This document shows, piece after piece, positions 16,866 to 23,158 of a DNA stretch of 25,232 bases (positions within the stretch are counted from its first letter, which is position 1; the number at the start of each line of letters is the position of its first letter). The stretch comes from CAZIPZ01 sp964541075 (GTDB lineage Bacteria > Acidobacteriota > Terriglobia > 20CM-2-55-15). The notes under the pieces are model-generated. The model worked only from the letters and a program-made list of their open reading frames with translations. It made no database searches and was not told the DNA's origin. The translations under genes and the position numbers were made by a program. The DNA lies in contig CAZIPZ010000033.1 in the NCBI GenBank assembly GCA_964541075.1, positions 1 to 25,232 of the forward strand, written 5' to 3'.

Positions 16866-18458
16866 TTATTTCGCCGCAAGCGCGCTTCGGTCGATTTTGC
16901 CGGAGGATGTCTTGGGAAGCGCATCGCGAAACTCGATGCGCTCAGGCACCATGTACTTCGGAACGATCCCGGCGCAAAACGTCTCCAAAGCCTTCGGCGT
17001 CAACTTGCTGTTGGCTGTCAGCACCACGAACGCCCGAATGCGGTTTCCCACCAAATCATCGGGAACGGCGATCGCGGCGCTCTCTTTTACGTCTTCATGT
17101 TGATAGAGCGCGTTCTCAATTTCTCCCAGCTCGACCCGGTAACCCCGAGTTTTAATCATATGGTCGCGCCGTCCTGTATAGATCCAATTTTTACGGTCTT
17201 CCGAAAGTGTTACGATGTCGCCGGTTCGATATGCGAATTCCGGATATAGAGTTTGAAACTCATTGCGCACAAAGGATCTCGCAGTCTTTTCAGGATCGCC
17301 CCAATAACCCTGCGCCACACAGGAGCCGCGGGCCCAAAGTTCACCTTCAACGCCCGGCTCGGTGACACGTTCGCCGGCTTCGGTGACTGCAAACACTTCA
17401 ATATTTTCGCACGCCTGCCCGATCGGAACCGGCCGGTCGCCGCGCGCCGGATCGAGATCCGATTCCTGCACTTTGTAGTAGGTGCAGACATTCGTCTCGG
17501 TCGGGCCGTAGAGGTTGTAGTACTCCGCATGAGGGAGCGCTGCAACCAGCCGTCGAAGGTACTTCACGGGAAATACTTCTCCGGCAAAAAGCACGGCCCG
17601 AATTCGAGACAAATCATGCCGCCGCAATTCGCCGTAGTTGACCATCAATGAAAGGATCGAGGGAACCAGGTACGTAATGGTTACTCGCTCATTTTGAAGG
17701 AGGGCCACCAATTGAACGGGCAACGTCGACAGGTTCTCGCCCACCAGAACGATCGTTCCACCTGCTTGAGTGGTTGCATAGATATCGAAGGTTGAAAGAT
17801 CAAAATGAAGCGGCGCATGGCTCGTGATGCGATCCTCACAGGTGAGCTGGAACGTGTCGCGGCACCAATTGATGAAGGTGAAGATCGTTCGATGCGCGAT
17901 CATGACGCCCTTCGGCATTCCAGTGGATCCGGAGGTGTAGAGTATGTATGCCAGATCGGTCTCGATCGTTCCATCTGGATCAACGGGACCATCATTGTGC
18001 GAAACAACAAAGTCCCATGGCGCCACTCCAACGGATTCCGGAAGGCCGGACGTATCGCCGGAAGGTTCCATCAAAACGATGTTTTCCAATGGTGCGCCTT
18101 CGGCGAAAAACTCTGGAAGGACTTTCAGCTTCGCAGGCGAAGTCAGCATCACCTTCACACGGCAATCACGTGTGATATAGGACAGCCGCTTTGCGGGAGC
18201 ATTCGGGTCCAAAGGGACATATACTCCACCGGCTTTCATGATGCCGTAGACGCCGATTATTGAAGCAAAGGATTTGTGAACGTAGATTGCAACGCGATCG
18301 CCACGCTTCACGCCGGTTTCCCTGAGCGTGCGCGCAACCTGGTTTGAAAGCTTGTCCAATCTTTCGTAGGTCAGGCTTTCTCCATTCATTCGCACGGCCT
18401 CTCGGTGGGGATAACGCTGCGCGCTGTTGATCAATAAATGCTGTAGCAGATATTCCAT
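16866..18458 (-). CDS. Stand-alone amino-acid adenylation enzyme, probable prolyl-AMP ligase
   Basis: A 530-residue stand-alone adenylation domain. Core motifs: A3 YTSGSTGMPKG at 174-184, A4 HFDLSTFD at 218-225, A5 NLYGPTET at 315-322, A7 YRTGD at 410-414, A8 near 429-448, A10 PKTSSGK with Lys521. Asp220 fits the alpha-amino-binding Asp235 of GrsA, so an alpha-amino acid substrate is likely. Aligning by eye to GrsA, the specificity residues read D-L-F-Y-L-A-L-V-C plus Lys521. As I remember it, the code of the prolyl-AMP ligases PltF, RedM and CloN4 is DLLYLALVC(K), a difference of one position. Together with the dehydrogenase 7 nt upstream and the carrier 17 nt downstream, proline is the best substrate guess. 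Alternatives: another small amino acid, or a DltA-like role with alanine. The code was aligned by hand and needs checking. Confidence 0.9.
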   Translation of the reverse strand: MEYLLQHLLINSAQRYPHREAVRMNGESLTYERLDKLSNQVARTLRETGVKRGDRVAIYVHKSFASIIGVYGIMKAGGVYVPLDPNAPAKRLSYITRDCRVKVMLTSPAKLKVLPEFFAEGAPLENIVLMEPSGDTSGLPESVGVAPWDFVVSHNDGPVDPDGTIETDLAYILYTSGSTGMPKGVMIAHRTIFTFINWCRDTFQLTCEDRITSHAPLHFDLSTFDIYATTQAGGTIVLVGENLSTLPVQLVALLQNERVTITYLVPSILSLMVNYGELRRHDLSRIRAVLFAGEVFPVKYLRRLVAALPHAEYYNLYGPTETNVCTYYKVQESDLDPARGDRPVPIGQACENIEVFAVTEAGERVTEPGVEGELWARGSCVAQGYWGDPEKTARSFVRNEFQTLYPEFAYRTGDIVTLSEDRKNWIYTGRRDHMIKTRGYRVELGEIENALYQHEDVKESAAIAVPDDLVGNRIRAFVVLTANSKLTPKALETFCAGIVPKYMVPERIEFRDALPKTSSGKIDRSALAAK

Positions 18459-18465
18459 TATGTCT

Positions 18466-19611
18466 CTATAACCCGATCAGTGAAGCGATCAGATTTCGCT
18501 GGATCTCGCTGGTGCCTGAATAGAGGCGGCTCCCTAGGGCATCGCGCAACTCGCGCTCAATCTCATATTCGGCCATGTAGCCGTAGCCCCCATGAATCTG
18601 CATGGCGTCTTCACATGTTTTCACCCACGAGTCGCTAATATGCAGTTTCGTCAGGCACGCTTCCATAATCGCACTCTTGCCGGACGAGCGGAGCCACGCG
18701 CCCTGGTACAGCATCAACCGGCAGGTATCGAGACGCAACTTCATGTCTACGATCTTTCCCGCAATGTGCTGATTTTTTCCGATGGACTGCCCGAACTGCT
18801 TCCGCGCATTCGCATACCGAATGCACAATGTCAAAAGACGCTGCATTGATCCCACCGCGTTGGAAAGAATGCATCCACGCTCCCACGTCATTGAACGTGT
18901 GAAAAGAAAGCTACCTCCGCCTTCCTTCCCAATGAGATTCTCGGCAGGCACTTCGCAATTCTCGAAAAATACTTCGGACATGGGGGATGTGCGCAGCCCC
19001 ATCTTTTCGAGCTTAGCTCCAACCGTTAGACCAGGCGATTTTCTGGGCACAAGAAAACCTGTAACGCCGTGCGGTCCTTTAGACTTGTCAACGGTCGCAT
19101 AGACGGCGAATAAATCCGCGATCGGTCCATTGGTTACGAAAGTCTTGCCGCCGTTGAGAATGTATTTGTCGCCGGCCTTTTGCGCCGTCGTGGACATGCT
19201 GAACGCGTCGGACCCGGAATTCGGCTCGCTCATGGCATTCGCGCCAATCAATGCGCCATTGCACAATGCCGGCAAAAAACGACGTTTTTGCTCCTCTGTG
19301 CCTGCGGTGACCAGCGGCATGACCACGGTCCACATGTGTGCATTGATGGAAAAAATCAGCCCGTTGTCTTTGCATCCGGCGCCGAGTTTCTCGAGAACCC
19401 CGACGGTTGTTAGGGCATCCGCGCCGAATCCACCATACTCGGTTGGAACCGGCAATCCCTGAATCCCGAATTCACCACATTTTTTCCAACCCTCGTGATC
19501 GAAAACGCCCTCCCGATCATTCTTAGCGACATCGCCTTGAAGTTGCTGGCCGGCAAAACGCTCCACGGTTTCAAAAAGCTCTTTTTGGTCTTTAGACCAG
19601 GCAAAATCCAT
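18466..19611 (-). CDS. Acyl-CoA-dehydrogenase-family flavoprotein, candidate prolyl-carrier dehydrogenase
   Basis: A 381-residue protein of normal length for the family. The FAD/substrate segment NAMSEPNSGSDAF is at 125-137, FVTNGPIADLF at 158-168, RKQFGQSIGKNQ at 270-281, and IHGGYGYMAEYEIERELRDA at 339-358. At the usual MCAD-type catalytic glutamate (YEGT) the sequence is LYSGTSEIQ, with Ser365. A glutamate is instead present in MTWERG (Glu244), which lines up with Glu254 of isovaleryl-CoA dehydrogenase. This alternative position is, to my memory, also used by the prolyl-carrier dehydrogenases. With the adenylation enzyme 7 nt downstream and then the carrier, oxidation of an aminoacyl-S-carrier is more likely than fatty-acid oxidation. 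It is the first gene after the 631-nt gap, and the ATG at 19611 has a weak Shine-Dalgarno region. Confidence 0.9.
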   Translation of the reverse strand: MDFAWSKDQKELFETVERFAGQQLQGDVAKNDREGVFDHEGWKKCGEFGIQGLPVPTEYGGFGADALTTVGVLEKLGAGCKDNGLIFSINAHMWTVVMPLVTAGTEEQKRRFLPALCNGALIGANAMSEPNSGSDAFSMSTTAQKAGDKYILNGGKTFVTNGPIADLFAVYATVDKSKGPHGVTGFLVPRKSPGLTVGAKLEKMGLRTSPMSEVFFENCEVPAENLIGKEGGGSFLFTRSMTWERGCILSNAVGSMQRLLTLCIRYANARKQFGQSIGKNQHIAGKIVDMKLRLDTCRLMLYQGAWLRSSGKSAIMEACLTKLHISDSWVKTCEDAMQIHGGYGYMAEYEIERELRDALGSRLYSGTSEIQRNLIASLIGL

Positions 19612-19782
19612 GATTCAACTTTGTTCGTCGAGGCCGCGAATTGAGGACCTCCACGGTCAGAATATTGCGGGCGGCCGCTTCCTAGTGTTGTTCTGGGTTA
19701 TGAGGTTTCGCGAACTCGAGAGATGAGCTTCACCATTACGCTAATAGATGTCACAAGGAATTGAAACCAACGCGGTGGGAAA

Positions 19783-19854
19783 TGGAACCGGGAAGATTTG
19801 CACTTCCATCGGCAGCCCAAAAGGGATGCTTGCTTTCCATTAAGCTACGGCCCC
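19783..19854 (-). tRNA. tRNA-like gene with abnormal anticodon arm, isotype unresolved
   Basis: Reading the minus strand from 19854, a 72-nt cloverleaf can be drawn. The 7-bp acceptor stem is GGGGCCG with CGGUUCC (two G-U pairs). U8 and A9 follow, then a 4-bp D stem GCUU/AAGC with loop AAUGGA (A14, G18, G19 and A21 all in place). The T arm is GGAAG-UGCAAAU-CUUCC (5 bp, 7-nt loop), and the discriminator is A. CCA is not encoded. The anticodon arm is odd: either AGCAU/GGGCU with one mismatch, a U-G pair and loop CCCUUUU (no U33), or GCAUC/GCUGC with one mismatch and an 8-nt loop CCUUUUGG. The T loop has G where pseudouridine-55 is normal. Acceptor, D and T arms together are too good for chance, so it is a tRNA gene, a decayed tRNA, or a tRNA with a special role. 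No isotype is assigned. Confidence 0.6.
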
Positions 19855-19964
19855 AGATTTCGTCAATCGACTACCGGCCCTGTGTCGCCAAAAAGGCAGG
19901 CTACCGCACATTCACTCCAGCGCAGTCTTGCATTTGCCGATGTCAGATGAACCGTGAAGTCGCA

Positions 19965-19994
19965 TCTAGCGGTCTTTCACTGCTGAAGGCTAGA
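19965..19994 (-). other. Hairpin in the predicted leader transcript
   Basis: The arms TCTAGC and GCTAGA are perfect inverted repeats, and a shorter inner pairing is possible. It begins about 10 nt after the predicted start site. No T-run follows it, so it is not a classic terminator. It could be a leader structure or an operator. Confidence 0.4.
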
Positions 19995-20010
19995 GACCAG
20001 TCGACAACGC

Positions 20011-20039
20011 AATATAGAAATCACATGAATCTTTGTCAA
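20011..20039 (-). promoter_or_regulatory. Near-consensus sigma-70-type promoter
   Basis: On the minus strand there is TTGACA (complement of 20034-20039), a 17-nt spacer, then TATATT (complement of 20011-20016). This is a perfect -35, an ideal spacer and a 5/6 match to the -10. Transcription would begin near 20003 and run through the hairpin at 19965-19994, the tRNA-like gene and into the dehydrogenase operon. It would give that block a start independent of the upstream prs-regulated genes. This is prediction from sequence only. Confidence 0.72.
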
Positions 20040-20092
20040 GCCACCCCGGTTCATCCGGAAGAATTGCCAACCGCATGTAATACCGCGGGTTG

Positions 20093-20106
20093 TCGCCTTG
20101 CGGCGA
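20093..20106 (-). other. Small GNRA-capped hairpin
   Basis: On the minus strand this reads UCGCC-GCAA-GGCGA: five perfect base pairs closed by a GCAA tetraloop. It is upstream of the predicted promoter and downstream of the SGNH 2 stop codon, so it would lie in the 3' end of the upstream transcript. It has no U-tract. Confidence 0.4.
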
Positions 20107-20143
20107 TAGACGCCGGTCAAAGCAAGAACAAAGATCATATCGG

Positions 20144-20165
20144 CGTAATTGGGATTTCAATTACG
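20144..20165. other. Inverted repeat after SGNH 2 gene
   Basis: CGTAATTG and CAATTACG form a perfect 8-bp stem with a 6-nt loop, 78 nt beyond the SGNH 2 stop codon. No T-run follows on the minus strand, so intrinsic termination is doubtful; it could be a 3'-end stabiliser or a protein-binding site. Confidence 0.45.
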
Positions 20166-20242
20166 TTCCGATCGCTGGCCTGGCGTCCTGCCTCTGAGGT
20201 ACGTGTGCTTCACAGACAGGACGTTGATGTGGAGGACCTTAC

Positions 20243-21412
20243 CTAATGGGACCGGGACTTCAAAACTCGCTCCAGTGATGCGTAAAGGTGTTCGCCAACT
20301 TTAAGACTTGTGGGACCGTTAAAGTGGGCATCGCCCTGAAAGTTGAGTTTTTCGCCGCGATCGTACAGTTCTTGTACAAAAGGCTCAAGGTCTATGAAGG
20401 GTATTCCTTCCGCTTCGGAATGTTTGCGCGCTAACTCCGGAAAGAATTTAGTATCGAAGAGAGAACCGTCAATCGAGCCTTTTGACTTCAGATCATTTAG
20501 GAGAAATCCGCCTGTCGTCGGCGTGTAGAAGTAGACAGGGGTCGCTCCAACGCTTCTTATTTGCGTCTCCAATTCCTTTAGATTTTTCAGAAAATCGTGC
20601 ATCACTTCGGGAGAACGGATGCGGTGGTTGCTCGAATACCTTTCGATGTAAAAAGACAGAGAGTAGTCCGGGCGGCTCAAATATCGAGCTTGGATGTTCC
20701 TAATCGAATCCCTGAAAAAGCAGTAGTCAGCCGATGAATCCGCCAGGACCGATTTCATTAAAGGAAGCCTCCAATTGGATTTGTCATAGAGGTCCCCATG
20801 GCGTACAACGACGTTTTCATGAACGTCATCAAAGCCGCCTATCAACAGGGGATTCAAACCGATTAGCACCACCTTGGGAGGCGCCGGCGATGCTGCGACA
20901 AAATCTTGAAAAACCGAACGCTGCTCGATCAAATGGTGTCCATCCACGGCCAGGTTTACCAAATCAATCTGATCTGACTTGAGTCGCCCGCCAAGCACAC
21001 CAATGAAAGATTCCTCATAGTTGAGTCCATTGCCGAAGACGTCCGAAGAACCCAGGACAGCGTAGTAGGGCCGGGGACCAAAGTCACACGGCCCCACCTG
21101 TTTGGACCTGAAGCCCAAGTCGCACGTATGAACCGTGTAAGTCATTCCCGGCCAAACGACGTTTTTGGTGACGTTCTTTTCCAACTTGTAGGAAAGGCTC
21201 CCTTGAGCAAAGTAGCCTGGAGCGCCCGGAGGGCCCATTTTGTAGCGACCCGTGGCACGCAACCCGACCTCAAGCATCACGAGACATACGATCACCGCTA
21301 AAGCGATTGCTGTGAATCTGGCCAACCACCATCGAGTAGACTCCGACAGCGAGCGGCCAGAAACGCGCACTTCTTCCAATCGCCCCAGAACGGCCATATC
21401 CGACTTATCCAT
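20243..21412 (-). CDS. Membrane-anchored SGNH-like protein 2 with variant GSSD block I
   Basis: A 389-residue protein with one membrane segment at about 31-50 (ARFTAIALAVIVCLVMLEVG) and a periplasmic domain. Block I reads LGSSDVFGNG (121-127 core) where GDSxTFG is usual: the nucleophile position is kept (Ser123) but the preceding Asp is Ser. Asn187 in IGLNP and the Asp361/His363 pair in GDAHFNG agree with blocks III and V. It is therefore probably still catalytic or at least binds substrate. Like SGNH 1, it may be an O-acyltransferase or esterase for the exported polymer; the two share topology but little sequence. It starts 25 nt after the aminotransferase stop codon, and the long gap follows it, so it probably ends the first transcription block. 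Confidence 0.82.
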   Translation of the reverse strand: MDKSDMAVLGRLEEVRVSGRSLSESTRWWLARFTAIALAVIVCLVMLEVGLRATGRYKMGPPGAPGYFAQGSLSYKLEKNVTKNVVWPGMTYTVHTCDLGFRSKQVGPCDFGPRPYYAVLGSSDVFGNGLNYEESFIGVLGGRLKSDQIDLVNLAVDGHHLIEQRSVFQDFVAASPAPPKVVLIGLNPLLIGGFDDVHENVVVRHGDLYDKSNWRLPLMKSVLADSSADYCFFRDSIRNIQARYLSRPDYSLSFYIERYSSNHRIRSPEVMHDFLKNLKELETQIRSVGATPVYFYTPTTGGFLLNDLKSKGSIDGSLFDTKFFPELARKHSEAEGIPFIDLEPFVQELYDRGEKLNFQGDAHFNGPTSLKVGEHLYASLERVLKSRSH

Positions 21413-21437
21413 TACGCCACCTTACAACCTTGCCGAA

Positions 21438-22640
21438 CTACCGCACGGATTGAACATTGGAGAACTGCAACAGTACGCCCGCCACTTGCTCTTGCTGATG
21501 CTTTTCAAGCTGCGGGAACATCGGCAGAGAAAGGATTTCGCCGGCTAACTTTTCCGTAATGGGCAGTGCGCCCTCGCTATAACCCAGGCTCTTGTAACCT
21601 TCCTGCAGGTGCAAAGGAATTGGGTAATGAAGACCGGTGCCGATATTTTTCTCGCTGTAACGCTTCTGCAGTTCATCGCGTCGCTGAGTGCGGATGACAT
21701 AGAGGTGATAGTTGCCGCGGCTCCAGTCGGGCTCATACGGGGTCACGATTTCTTCAACGCTGCTCAGCATTTGGTTGTAGTTCTTGGCCGCTTCACGCCG
21801 TTTCGCGTTCCATTCCTGGAGGAAGGGAAGTTTGACGCGCAACAGAGCGGCTTGCATGGCGTCCAAGCGTCCGTTGTAGCCTTCCATGACGTGATGGTAT
21901 TTCTTGCTCTGGCCGTGGTCGCGAATCATACGGATCTTTTTGGCAAGCGCCTCGTCATTCGTGGTAACGGCGCCGCCCTCTCCGCATGCTCCCAGATTCT
22001 TGCCCGGATAGAAGCTGAATGCTGCAGCTTTCCCAATCGAGCCTGCCTTCTGCCAACGCTGATGCTTCTTTGAAAAGTACTCGCTGCCATGCGCCTGACA
22101 TGCATCCTCGAAGACCAGGAGACCGTATTCTTCCGCGATGGTGGTTATCGCATCCATGTCGCAGACTTGACCATAAAGATGAACCGGCATAATGGCCTTG
22201 ACCCGCTTGCCGGTCGCACGATGCACAGGCAGACCCGACTTGTCAGGCCGATGGCATTCGGCTGCGAGATATTGCTTCAACGCACTTGGGCTCATGTTGT
22301 AAGTCTGTGGATCGATATCGACGAAGTGCGGCGTCGCACCGGCCTGAATGATTGCTTCGATGGTCGCGACGAACGTATTCGCCACGGTTATGACAATGTC
22401 GCCCTGCCCGACTTCCGAGGCCATTAAAACGAATCTCAGTGCATCTGTCCCACTGTTCACGCCGACGCTGTACTTCGTATCGCAAAATCGTGCAAACTCC
22501 TGCTCAAAGTCCTCAACAATCGGGCCACCAATGAACATACCCGTCGTCAGCACATTCTTGACAGCATCCATCAATGCATCCTGCAGCTGCGCGTGTGGGG
22601 TGATCAAATCTACGAAAGGAATTCCTTTTCCTGCAGTCAT
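21438..22640 (-). CDS. DegT/DnrJ/EryC1-family sugar aminotransferase
   Basis: A 400-residue PLP enzyme. The family signature is clear: IPFVDL at the N-terminus, VGVNSGTDALRF at 59-70, MPVHLYGQ at 151-158, EDACQAHGSE at 178-187 (Asp179 contacts the pyridine nitrogen) and SFYPGKNLGACGEGGA with Lys214 as the expected Schiff-base lysine. It should transfer an amino group to a keto-sugar nucleotide. The N-acyltransferase gene overlaps it by 4 nt; the pair resembles WbpE/WbpD-type steps giving a 3-acetamido sugar (for example UDP-GlcNAc3NAcA), or FdtB/FdtC-type steps on dTDP sugars. A strong AAGGAG site lies 7 nt before the ATG. Confidence 0.93.
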   Translation of the reverse strand: MTAGKGIPFVDLITPHAQLQDALMDAVKNVLTTGMFIGGPIVEDFEQEFARFCDTKYSVGVNSGTDALRFVLMASEVGQGDIVITVANTFVATIEAIIQAGATPHFVDIDPQTYNMSPSALKQYLAAECHRPDKSGLPVHRATGKRVKAIMPVHLYGQVCDMDAITTIAEEYGLLVFEDACQAHGSEYFSKKHQRWQKAGSIGKAAAFSFYPGKNLGACGEGGAVTTNDEALAKKIRMIRDHGQSKKYHHVMEGYNGRLDAMQAALLRVKLPFLQEWNAKRREAAKNYNQMLSSVEEIVTPYEPDWSRGNYHLYVIRTQRRDELQKRYSEKNIGTGLHYPIPLHLQEGYKSLGYSEGALPITEKLAGEILSLPMFPQLEKHQQEQVAGVLLQFSNVQSVR

Positions 22641-23149
22641 CTCAAATCTCCTTCTGAACTAAAACGTCTTAGAATTCTCGCCGGATTGCCGGCGACCACC
22701 GTATTTGCCGGAACGTCTTTTGTTACAACGCTGCCGGCGCCAATCAAAGCATTCTCACCAATCGTGACATTGGCGAGTATCGTTGCGCCCGAGCCGATTG
22801 AAGCGCCCTTGCGCACCAACGTTCGTTCCACTTTCCAATCCGCCTCGGTTTGCAGTTGTCCGTCCCCTGTTGTGGATCGAGGGTACAAATCGTTAATAAA
22901 CATCACGCCGTGTCCAATGAAGACGTTGTCTTCAATGGTGACTCCTTCACAAAGGAAGGAATGGCTCGATATCTTGCAGTTATCTCCAACCGTCGCATTC
23001 TTTTGGATCTCTACAAAAGCGCCAATCTTGGTGTTGTCACCAACGGAGCATCCATAGAGATTGATAAATTTAGCCAGCTTGACGTTTTGACCGAGACGGA
23101 CGTCCGGTGCAATCGACAAAAAGGCTACAGCTTGATCTTCTTTAGTCAT
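22637..23149 (-). CDS. Hexapeptide-repeat N-acyltransferase (WbpD/WlbB-like)
   Basis: A 170-residue left-handed beta-helix protein with hexapeptide repeats over most of its length (for example VGDNTKIGAFVEIQKNATVG, then IEDNVFIGHGV). The central FINLYGCSVGDNTKIG and HSFLCEGV...FINDLYPRS parts are very like sugar-nucleotide N-acetyltransferases WbpD/WlbB. The C-terminal SIGSGATILANVTIG and GNPARIL are also typical. It should acetylate the amino sugar made by the adjacent aminotransferase using acetyl-CoA, in the cytoplasm. It begins 9 nt after the prsR stop codon and overlaps the aminotransferase by 4 nt (ATGA). No partner dehydrogenase for the keto-sugar step is in the window. Confidence 0.92.
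   Translation of the reverse strand: MTKEDQAVAFLSIAPDVRLGQNVKLAKFINLYGCSVGDNTKIGAFVEIQKNATVGDNCKISSHSFLCEGVTIEDNVFIGHGVMFINDLYPRSTTGDGQLQTEADWKVERTLVRKGASIGSGATILANVTIGENALIGAGSVVTKDVPANTVVAGNPARILRRFSSEGDLR
22648..22653 (-). promoter_or_regulatory. Strong Shine-Dalgarno site for the aminotransferase
   Basis: The minus strand reads AAGGAG 7 nt before the ATG at 22640, inside the end of the acyltransferase gene. It fixes the start and supports coupled translation. Confidence 0.75.
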
Positions 23150-23158
23150 CTTTCCTAC

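Larger units (their letters stand above)
19612..20242. other. Long intergenic region with promoter, tRNA-like gene and hairpins
   Basis: This is the only stretch over 300 bases without a convincing protein gene. From right to left (direction of transcription) it holds a hairpin about 80 nt after the SGNH 2 stop, a GCAA-capped hairpin, a near-consensus sigma-70-type promoter, a hairpin in the early transcript, and a tRNA-like cloverleaf. The remaining ~170 nt before the dehydrogenase gene contain a TTCGCGAA palindrome (19707-19714) and a NotI-type palindrome, but nothing I can name. A plus-strand frame of 161 codons runs through it, but it is antisense to the tRNA-like sequence and resembles nothing. 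Confidence 0.75.

Noticed and set aside
11092..18458. True D-alanylation (dlt) operon
   Set aside because: The gene types match, but the adenylating enzyme next to the MBOAT has FAAL motifs, and the other adenylation enzyme is paired with a dehydrogenase and a prolyl-like specificity code, which a dlt operon does not have.
19751..19767. ATTGAAAC ending, like the 3' end of many CRISPR repeats
   Set aside because: There is only one copy, no spacer-repeat periodicity and no cas gene, so it is chance.
19761..20246. Plus-strand open frame of 161 codons in the long gap
   Set aside because: It starts at TTG, crosses the tRNA-like sequence in antisense and the hairpins, and shows no domain or composition typical of a protein.
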